Assembly (NCBI GenBank): GCA_049999805.1
Contig: JBNGIO010006409.1
Coordinates: 1 to 41,668, forward strand
DNA: 41,668 bases
DNA from: Folioceros fuciformis
Lineage: Eukaryota; Anthocerotophyta; Anthocerotopsida; Anthocerotales
Reading direction: 5' to 3'
This document shows, piece by piece, positions 19,060-27,084 of this stretch (positions within the stretch are counted from its first letter, which is position 1; the number at the start of each line of letters is the position of its first letter). Under the pieces are notes generated by a model that saw only the letters and a list, made by a program, of their open reading frames with translations, searched no databases and was not told the DNA's origin. A program made the translations under genes and the position numbers.

Positions 19060-20855
19060 CTGGGCATGATTTTCTGCATACACAAGAGCTCTGCCTCCGG
19101 ACTGGGAATCGATTAAAGTCTCTACAATCTGAAATCGCCGTACCACATGCCGTTCGTTAGTTCACAAAACGTGAACCACACTCACGAAGAATTCCATGGA
19201 GTACAGGACTCTCAAATCTCACCTGACTCATACTCCATTCACTGTCTGGAACATTTTCAATGCGATACGACCACATCTCAGAGGGTGAGACGCTGGCAAA
19301 GTAGTCAAAGCCCAACCCGCCTTTACTGATGGGTTCAGTCAATCCTGGATACTGTGAGGCCTGTGGGAAGTCGCAATCGACTCAGCCAAGAGTGCTGGTG
19401 CTGTGCACACAAGCAATCCAGAATTTGTCAATTAAAAGAAGAGAGGCAGGATTGTGCATACATCCCCTGCAATTGTGACAATGTTCGAGTTGAGCTTGTG
19501 CAGCATCTCATTAGCCAGAACCACATACAGCAATGCATCTCTGTCCACGTATTGATTGCAGTAGCTGCACAACCAGAGAAATGTGAGAAAGAGCGATGAA
19601 GCAGTCTATGTAATTCGACCAACATGGAGCTCGTGCGAGCAATTTCCTGAATGACAGCAGCCTTACTCATTCAAGCCATTTGTGAACTCTGCAAATCCAT
19701 TGTGGTTGTAAAACATGGACTGCAGCGAACGGAAGTGGAAACCATCTAATTGACACTCTTCCACCCACCTGCCATGAGAAAGAAACGTGTGACTTCCAAG
19801 CTACCTTGCTCTAGATGCGAACTGCCTGAGAGAGCAAATTCAAACAAAGCATTCAGAAAGATCAGTCACACTAGAGATCATCGAGGCGGACTAANNNNNN
19901 NNNNCAATAACCACTTCAACTTTGATAAGAGGTCGCGAAGCACTTCGTATTCACCATAGTTGAATATGCGGGTGCCTGGATGTTTGTGACGCCCTCGCCG
20001 TCCTGCAATGCAAGGGTGAACTCAGCTGCTACAGTGAACGGGATGGTGAACGGACGAAAAAACAACCTAAGTTTTCTACACCAATCCTTGCAAGGCAGTG
20101 CACACTAACCATCATGGAAGTAACACTCATTAGCACTATCGAATGAAGAAAGGCCAACCATCTCGTCTGCAGCCGCATGTGAGTGGACCATAGTGTCCAT
20201 GATGAAAAACAGGCCCATTCTTGTTTCATCATGAACTCAAAACATGAGAAACGAAACGCTGACTTGATGTAAACTGGGCTTCAGTAGCAGGCTTGCAAGG
20301 AATGCCTAACGAACCATGGGCACTGTCAACCAGATGTTTGAAATCTTCTGGGGTTCCAAAGCGACTACTTACCGCGAACATATTCGTAACCTGCCCAGTT
20401 GGCAAATTCTACACATTAAATGGGCGCAGAATAATCTCAACGAACCTTCAAACATGAGGCACATGAAGAGCACAACAGGGTTGTACCTTATAGCCAGCAC
20501 TTGCATAGTCTACATGCTCCTGAATACCCATGAGCTGGACAGCGTTGTACCTAGACTTCTTGACAAGAGGAAGAGCCCAATTTGTCATAAAACATGGTTT
20601 CTCAGACTGCAAACTACATACTACAGACATTCTGAGCAGGGCACAAAACAAAGGCAACGAACCACCAGACTCAATCCATACTTGCCTTCGCAGTAAACTG
20701 TTGGAACATTGTTACACCAAGTTCTTCTCCACTTATTCCGACATGACATTCATAAATCCGTAATGGCTGTGGTCTCTTGGGACTCTTGTGCTGCCATTGG
20801 TGCCGCTGTTGAGGTGGATTCCACATACAGGCGCTAAATGTATTACTCCCAACAT
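19060..20855 (-). CDS. BE3-type starch branching enzyme-like gene, C-terminal-half exons (copy L)
   Basis: Nine exons can be traced on the minus strand: 20855-20686 ([16 protein letters not shown]), 20606-20487 ([21 protein letters not shown]), 20390-20315 ([21 protein letters not shown]), about 20219-20110 ([13 protein letters not shown]), 20002-19912 ([13 protein letters not shown]), 19768-19667 ([19 protein letters not shown]), 19564-19462 ([19 protein letters not shown]), 19360-19223 ([19 protein letters not shown]) and 19128-19060 ([13 protein letters not shown]). Most junctions are GT-AG; the first intron uses GC. Motif order matches the plant 1,4-alpha-glucan branching enzyme 3 class (GH13, plastid). 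GH13 nucleophile Asp and acid/base Glu are not present. The protein ends early and its N-terminal half lies on the other strand at 24299-25835, so it is partial and probably non-functional. Confidence 0.82.
19138..20422 (-). repeat. Left arm of a 1.28-kb inverted repeat
   Basis: This segment is the reverse complement of 22389-23675, with scattered substitutions and small indels. It covers exons 3 to 8 of branching-enzyme copy L and their introns. The loop between arms is about 1.97 kb. Outer homology ends at the bases GATTTCAGATT, next to a splice acceptor. Both arms carry a 10-N gap at the same intron position (19895-19904 here). Confidence 0.93.
19895..19904. other. Assembly gap (10 N) in left-arm intron
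   Basis: It lies a few bases after the donor of copy L exon 5. The homologous intron of the right arm has a gap at 22915-22924. Confidence 0.95.
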
Positions 20856-21292
20856 CTGAATAGATTGGTTAAGATCAACTTAGCATCATCGTCCATCCCA
20901 CAGAACACATTCACATCCTTTGTCTCAGCAGGTTCAACCTGCCGGATATACAGGTCATTACATCTGCTGCTACAGGCATTAGAAGAACTTTCCTTACAGC
21001 ACACACCAATGCCATCAACATTAGAAGAAACCATCAGTCACAGAGTACAGGGTGTGGTTGATATGCTCACGTGGTTGCAGCGCATTCGCTCAACGTCGAG
21101 AAAGCTGTTGAGAAGGCTACCACGGCTAAAACGAGTATGCACCGCTTGCCGAAGTTGGAAACAAATATAGGAGAACAAATACAGCAGACATTCTCTTTGT
21201 CCATAGTTCACAAGTTGTGAACATTCTTTGTCCATAGTTCACAGTTCACATCCTAATAGTAAAAAAGGTTGCATTGAAATTTATGAGTCATC

Positions 21293-22339
21293 CTAATCTA
21301 TCAGTAAGGGATAGCCTAGAGAGTCAGCTATGCAAACTATTGCCGAAGCTTGAGAAATTGTTAGTGGAAACCTGGATATCTTCCATGATCCATACTGCCT
21401 TTCAAGTTGCGAAAGGACACGAAATGTATCGTCGTCAACATGGGCAGAAAGAATTTTGTACATATCCACTATGGCTCTAACTTGATCATCAATGGATTGC
21501 CAGCCTCCAGAGATCTTGATACACTGAAACAAATTCACATCTGAGGATAGAAAATACCGCCACCAATCAGCTCTGGTTCTTCTACCCTTGGTGTCTCCAG
21601 TTCTGATTCCTCTATCCATGGTGCCTCCATACTTCACCTTCAAGTGTTCTTCAAAGAACTTGAAAATGCCTGTCAAGTTGTTGGTGCCTTTTGCCGTTAA
21701 GAGATCGAATTCGAGATCCCGAATTCTTCGTTCACAGTGAGAAATAGCCTGATCCTTAGACCTCGAAGCTTCTATGGCCATCTGCGCGGTTACCTCCCTA
21801 GCCCTCGAAACTTCTATGGCCTGCTGCACGGCTAGGGAGGCCTCCTGAAAGGCTTGCTCCCTAGCCTGCTGCACGGCTTGCTCACTAGCCCTCGAAGCTT
21901 CTATGGCCTGCTGCACGGCTTGCTCCCTAGCCTCCTGAAAGGCTTGCTCCCTAGCCTGCTCACTAGCCCTCGAAGCTTCTATGGCCTGCTGCACGGCTTG
22001 CTCCCTAGCCCTCGAAGCTTCTATGGCCTGCTGCAAGGATTGCTCCCTTGCCCTCGAAGCTTCTATGGCCTGCTGCAAGGATTGCTCCCTAGCCCTCGAG
22101 ACCTGGATGGTTTCTTCAAGCATCTTGACTGAATCAATGAGCATCTGTTGCCTCTCGGGGTCCTCCTCTGTTCTCAACAGGTTCAACAGAGGGTCCATAT
22201 AGGAAGCTCTAACACTGAAAGCCTTGACATGCCTATCCCGAGCATAATCTCTTCTTGGCATACTCAAGCCCATGAGTGATCTAGAAGCAGAGCCGCTAAT
22301 CGGCACCAGCAAAGCCGCCATAGACAGAGACGCCTGCAT
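21293..22339 (-). CDS. Hypothetical 348-aa protein with 14-residue coiled-coil repeats
   Basis: An uninterrupted ORF lies in the loop of the inverted repeat. Residues 1-45 are Ser/Ala/Arg/Met-rich with almost no acidic residues and end near FSVRAS, so a plastid or mitochondrial transit peptide is possible. Residues about 70-205 carry several copies of a 14-residue unit close to EASRAREQSLQQAI (42 bp in DNA), strongly predicted by eye as an alpha-helical coiled coil. The C-terminal about 130 residues (GTNNLTGIFKFFEEHLKVKYGG, WWRYFLSSDVNLF, SGGWQSIDDQVRAIVDMY) look globular. I do not recognise the family. Its ATG is about 50 bp from the right arm, so any promoter lies in inverted branching-enzyme DNA. 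It is one of the few undamaged ORFs here. I see no intron evidence. Confidence 0.6.
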   Translation of the reverse strand: MQASLSMAALLVPISGSASRSLMGLSMPRRDYARDRHVKAFSVRASYMDPLLNLLRTEEDPERQQMLIDSVKMLEETIQVSRAREQSLQQAIEASRAREQSLQQAIEASRAREQAVQQAIEASRASEQAREQAFQEAREQAVQQAIEASRASEQAVQQAREQAFQEASLAVQQAIEVSRAREVTAQMAIEASRSKDQAISHCERRIRDLEFDLLTAKGTNNLTGIFKFFEEHLKVKYGGTMDRGIRTGDTKGRRTRADWWRYFLSSDVNLFQCIKISGGWQSIDDQVRAIVDMYKILSAHVDDDTFRVLSQLERQYGSWKISRFPLTISQASAIVCIADSLGYPLLID

Positions 22340-22424
22340 ACCTCAACCGGCAAAGGCTTTCCGATTCTCCCACTACCTCTCACCCCTCACCCATTTAATG
22401 TCCAGAATTTTGCCAACTGAGCAG

Positions 22425-23582
22425 GTTACGAATATGTTCGCTGTAAGTAGTCGCTTTGGAACCCTAGAAGATTTCAAACATCTGGTTGACAGTGCCTATG
22501 GTTAGTTAGGCATTCCTTGAGCGCCTGCTACTGAAGCCCAGTTTACATCAATTCAGCGTTTCGTTTCTCATGTTTTGAGTTCATGATGAAACAGGAATGG
22601 GCCTGTTTGTCATCATGGACATAGTCCACTCACATGCGGCGGCTGCAGACGAGATGGTTGGCCTTCCTTCATTCGATTGTGCTAATGATTGTTACTTCCA
22701 TGATGGTTAGTGTGCACTGCCTTGCAAGGATTGGTGCAGAATGCTGAGATTGTTTTTTCGTCCGTTCACCATCCCGTTCACTGTAGCAGCTGAGTTTACC
22801 CTTGCATTGCAGGACGGCGAGGGCGTCCCAAACATACAGGCAACCGCATATTCAATTATGGTGAATACGAAGTGCTTCGCTACCTCTTATCAAAGCTGAA
22901 GTGGTGAGTGGATTNNNNNNNNNNCGATGATCTCTAGTGTGACTGATCTTTCTGAATGCTGTGTTTGAATTGCTCTCTCAGGCAGTTCGCATCTAGAGCA
23001 AGGTAGCTTGGAAGTCACACTTTTCTTTCTCATGGTAGGTGGGTGGAAGAGTATCAAATAGATGGTTTCCACTTCCATTCGCTGCAGTCCATGTTTTACA
23101 CCCACAATGGATTTGCAGAGTTCACAAATAGCTTGAATGAGTAAGGCTGCTGTCATTCAGGAAATTGCTCGCAGGAGCTCCATTTTGGTCGAATTACATA
23201 GACTGCTTCCTCACTCTTTCTCACATTTCTCTGGTTGTGCAGCTACTGCAATCAACGTGGACAGAGATGCATTGCTGTATGTGATTCTGGCTAATGAGAT
23301 GCTGCACAAGCTCAACTCGAACATTGTCACAATTGCAGGGGATGTATGCACAATCCTGCCTCTCTTCTCTTAATTGACAAATTCTGGATTGCTTGTGTGC
23401 ACAGCACCAGCACTCTTGACTGAGTCGATTGCTACTTCCCACAGGCCTCACAGTATCCAGGATTGGCTGAACCCATCAGTAAAGGCGGGTTGGGCTTGGA
23501 CTACTTTGCCAGCGTCTCACCCTCTAAGATGTGGTCGTATCTCATTGGAAATGTTCCAGACAGTGAATGGAGTATGAGTCAG
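22425..23582 (+). pseudogene. BE3-type branching enzyme-like gene, inverted partial copy (copy R)
   Basis: Six exons equal exons 3-8 of copy L: 22425-22500, 22595-22705 ([16 protein letters not shown]), 22813-22903, 23039-23140 (IDGFHFHSLQSMFYTHNGF), 23243-23342/3 and 23445-23582. Exon 7 lacks two bases present in copy L (CAATCAACGTGG against CAATCAATACGTGG), a frameshift before [14 protein letters not shown]. Exons 1, 2 and 9 of the set are missing. In some places copy R is closer to the plant consensus than copy L (VEEYQ, FHFHS, YTHNGF), so neither is simply derived from the other's present form. The catalytic Glu position reads TIAGD in both. Confidence 0.82.
22915..22924. other. Assembly gap (10 N) in right-arm intron
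   Basis: It lies about 11 bases after the donor of copy R exon 5, at the same place as the left-arm gap. Confidence 0.95.
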
Positions 23583-23672
23583 GTGAGATTTGAGAGACCT
23601 GTACTGGAATTCTTCGTGCGTGTGGTTCACGTTTTGTGAACTAACGAACGGCATGTGGTACGGCGATTTCAG

Positions 23673-24100
23673 ATTTCAAGAAGTTGTTCAATTTGGACGG
23701 CCCATTCCCGACAGACAGGGATGCATTGGCTGGGACCTTTGAAAATATCTTTCGTAAAACGGCAAGGATCGATTGTCCAGGTTTGTGATACGACCTTCGT
23801 AGTTCATATGGTCTGAACGAAGTTGGCACTCACCTGGTATTTGGTTGTGCCCAGTGGGATGAACGAGGTTCCTGGTTGTAATCTGGCTTTTGGTTGTGCT
23901 GTGCAGCTACTCTACCAGGACCACCTTGGTCACTGAGGCATTCACCACCGAATGAGCTTGCCAAACTGACAGAGTTCCAAGAAGAGTTGGTGCAGTTAGC
24001 TTCACAGTTGAATGGTGATCACTTGTTGAACAGCTATCCCAACATTGGAAAACTCCTGAACGTGGGGCAAGCGAATGCATACACTCGAGGCCATGGCTAG
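23673..24100 (+). other. Possible terminal exon pair of an unrecognised gene
   Basis: Directly after the right-arm breakpoint, a splice acceptor (TTTCAG at 23667-23672) is followed by 23673-23780, which reads [20 protein letters not shown], ending at a GT donor. A second segment from 23907 (after GTGCAG) continues in phase with PNELAKLTEFQEELVQLASQ and LLNSYPNIGKLLNVGQ to a TAG at 24098-24100. The in-phase junction and protein-like composition suggest two real C-terminal exons. I do not recognise them, and they do not match the branching enzyme. The first segment is out of phase with copy R exon 8, so a fused product is not expected. Confidence 0.4.
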
Positions 24101-24298
24101 ATTCCTGGAGGAGGGTAGGAGGGCACTGCGGAATGGTGGGAATAGCACAATGTTGTAAGGCTGATGCCATTTGCTTTACCAGTAACCCTCAGATATTTGG
24201 GTCTACCCCTTACGTCGGTGCGTCATGGTAGGATTTGAAGGAACTGACTTGATGCAGTATCCAAACCAAACCGTGGAGTTGATGAGTTAACTGGTCAC

Positions 24299-25835
24299 AT
24301 GGAAAAATGGACGGGATGCCTCCAGCCAGGCCAACTGCTAGACATGCGGTCTCCCCGAGACACCATGTTGAAGCTCATTGCTACCCCACCAAGGGACGTC
24401 GCAGTTTCAAAGTGCTTTGCAGTGGGGAAGACAGGGATTGCATCTGAGCAAAGAGTCCCGGCTCCCAGTAACTTGGGCCCGGATGCAGTTGGGTTTTTTA
24501 AGGAGAAGAATCTCACCTCGAAAGCCTTCCCGCAGTATTTGCGTGAAAGGTACTACTCTCTCAAGCTCTGTATGGCGTATTGTTTTAGTAAACATGAAAC
24601 GAAAGTAGCTGGAGGTGAAAACTGTGGTTGGTTCAGGACTTGGAATTTGAAGCAGACATAGCATAGGAAAAGGGGAAAATTTTCTCCTGAGCTGCTGCAA
24701 TTGTTGTCCAGGTACAAAGCTTTGAAGGACTTGAGAATGCTGATAGCTGAGCAGGATGACAATCTTCTTGCCTTCGCATCAGCGTACGTGACGCTTTGTG
24801 TACCTCCTTTGATGGTCCACAGTGGTGAGGGTTGGGAAGGGGGGATTGACCCGCTAGTATGCATCGCAGATATGAGGCTTCGCCTTTCATGCTGTTAAGC
24901 TTATTGAATGGGCTCCAGGTAAAATTTGTTCTCTTCGTTTTCACTTCTGGTGAACAAGTGCATGCATCCATTTTGTAGTAGCTGCATCCTATATCTTGGT
25001 GTAGAATCAGTCCTGCAGGTGCCTTGAAGTCTCCATTGCCAAACAGTGGCTATTCAAACCATTCCATGTCTTGTGCTTCTGACGCATGCTTTGTCAGTAC
25101 CCTGCCTGACTCAGCCATCATGGTTGCAGCTTCTCGTTTTTGTTCTATTGTTGGGGATTTCAACAACTGGGAACCCAGTAAAGAGTATTCAGGGGAGGGA
25201 TATCTTCGACATGATGATTATGGCTGTTGGAGACTTGTAATTGAAGACAAGCTTCGTGAAGGAGAAAAGCCAGATCTTATAGTAAACGAGTACAGTTACG
25301 ATTAGGATTATGACTTAGGTGATGAGAACCCTGACTGGGATGCAATTTTTGACGAGGCTGACAAGCAATATTGGGAGCCTGGTGAAGATGAGTATATGGG
25401 TGATCCCTTGGTTAAGTGGCTGGAACTACATAGGAAGATTTTTGGAGACAATCCCAATCCCATTTATCGGGAAGAGTCCACAGACACAGAGGAGGAGGAT
25501 GGTTCTGACGACTTTCCTGACTACATCCCCAGTGCTCGAGCAAGATATGAAGCATGGAGAGCAAGCCAGCCTGTCATTGAGGGACAGTTGCCTCCGATTG
25601 ATGTAGTAGATGATGGGAGAAATGTTGAACCGACCTGTGTAGATGACCCTATTTACCGGGCCCGAGCGGAGCGAAAAACTCCTCCAGGTTATTGGAAATA
25701 CCTACGAAGTGGCCGTAAAGCATGGGAGAAGAAGTATATACCTACTGTCGCTCATAAGAGTAAACTACGGCTGTTTCTTCAAACGCCTGGAGGGCCTCTG
25801 GAGCGAATCCCTGCTTGGGCCACGTATGTCTTACA
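24299..25835 (+). pseudogene. BE3-type branching enzyme-like gene, N-terminal-half exons
   Basis: Exon 1 ends at 24549 with VGFFKEKNLTSKAFPQYLRE; its start may be ATG 24299 or 24365, giving a possible plastid leader. Exon 2 is 24712-24783 (YKALKDLRMLIAEQ). Exon 3 ends at 24918 (FHAVKLIEWAP). Exon 4 runs from 25130 to about 25823 or 25835 and carries the CBM48-like part (IVGDFNNWEP, HDDYGCWRLVIEDKLREGEK), then YWEPGEDEYMGDP, GRKAWEKKYIP and LERIPAWATYV. Damage: exon 3 needs a frame change near 24875 to join exon 2, and TAG interrupts exon 4 at 25303-25305. The matching C-terminal half is on the opposite strand. Confidence 0.85.
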
Positions 25836-26338
25836 AGTGAATAGCTTCTCGAGGGACTTGAGTGCATGGGGTCGTAGAAACCGTAGCAAGCCATTCCCGT
25901 CCATATCTTGAAGACGGGAATGGGATGGCATATTTCCACTGACCTCCCAGCTTTCACCCAGGCTGGAGATGGCCACGCGCAGGTTGTGTAGAAAGATCCC
26001 TTTCACAGCCCACAAGGCAGGTTCTGCCATGAGGTTAGTCGAAGGCCATCATGACGAGTACTTTCACCCAACCCATAAAGCGATGCAGTCTTTGCAACTG
26101 ATGTTGGGTACTGATCCTTGGACATAGTGATGCGAAACCAAGAGATCGGAGGTGCAAGAATAACTCAAACAAGAGCCTGCTGTCTTCTATCCTGCCACCA
26201 TGGCAAATGTCCCCATCACAAGCTCAATGCATATCCTTCGAAACCTCGGCGTGCAGTCTGACCTTCACCTCCTCCACCCGAGTGTGTGTGAAGAGCTGTC
26301 AGTATGTCAATGGCGGGCTTCTCCAGGAATCTGAAACG
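25836..26338. other. Non-coding stretch with an 11-bp-stem hairpin
   Basis: This probable intron or intergenic DNA separates the last recognisable N-terminal exon from copia-2. Positions 25891-25923 form a perfect 11-bp stem (CCATTCCCGTC with its complement) and an 11-base loop. No protein homology is seen. If the branching-enzyme gene was once collinear, copia-2 entered this intron. Confidence 0.5.
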
Positions 26339-26556
26339 TGTTGGAGAAAACTAGGTTTAAGCACAGCCTGATACCCGTTACCGAATTAGGACAGTTTCAT
26401 AAACTCACTAGTTAAACAGCTTAGCGGTTCGAACAGTTAAGTAGGTTACTCAAGTTACTAATTGATCAATCGTCGTTATAACTAAATACACTTTGTATTT
26501 AAATCGTATCATTAATGCTCGAATCATCAATTCCAAGGGATTCTTGTCCCGCTACA
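26339..26556 (+). repeat. copia-2 5' LTR (218 bp)
   Basis: It starts TGTTGGAGAAAACTAGG and ends CCCGCTACA directly against the primer-binding site. The left flank is AAACG. No matching 3' LTR is in the window, because the element is cut at 30205. Confidence 0.8.
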
Positions 26557-26569
26557 TGGTATCAGAGCC
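26557..26569 (+). promoter_or_regulatory. copia-2 primer-binding site
   Basis: TGGTATCAGAGCC is an exact plant initiator-tRNA-Met site directly after the LTR. Confidence 0.9.
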
Positions 26570-27084
26570 CCAGGCTCGTCCCCTCATGGCTTCGCCGTTG
26601 CTTCCCGTCACTGGCGCTGCACACTTCACAAGGATGGGTCAGCAACAATTGAAGAATCCAGCGGACCAGAGATCCTAATCAGGAAAACATGGCAAGGCGA
26701 TGCACCTCCGTGACTTTCACTTCAATACACCGTGCTCCCACTCCTGAAGGGAGATCTTTCATCAACATAGTAGAGAAGCAAATCCACGACGAGCGACTCC
26801 GCCGCCGGTGGACTACGCCAACTACCAGCACACCTATCAGCATTCCAGCCACGGCCGCCCCGATCAAGCCCATCTCTCACTCACACGGATGCACGTACAC
26901 TGCTTCCTCCCAAGCCAGCGTACCTGCCACACCTAAGTACTTGAGAATTCAATTGGACTACATAGAGTCACAACTCGGCCCTGCATATCGCAATCAATCA
27001 AATTCCCTTCTACATACAAATGTAGATCACGCACTCACTCCTCACCTTTTTTGCTAGTCCTAATTCGACGCCCCGCTGCCTTTT

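Larger units (their letters stand above)
22389..23675 (+). repeat. Right arm of the 1.28-kb inverted repeat
   Basis: Homology to the left arm begins at CCATTTAATGT near 22391 and ends at GATTTCAGATT, 23665-23675. Right of that, left and right flanks diverge at once: the left continues with branching-enzyme exon 9, the right with unrelated sequence. The 10-N gap at 22915-22924 corresponds to the one in the left arm. Confidence 0.93.

Noticed and set aside
19354-19599. Plus-strand ORF of 81 aa in the left arm
   Set aside because: It is antisense to the well-supported branching-enzyme exon [15 protein letters not shown]; it recurs in the other arm only because that is inverted.
21854-22202. Plus-strand ORFs with MACCTACSLALEAS-type repeats
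   Set aside because: They are the complement of the 42-bp coiled-coil repeat in the intact minus-strand ORF; the repeat unit is a multiple of three, so several frames stay open.
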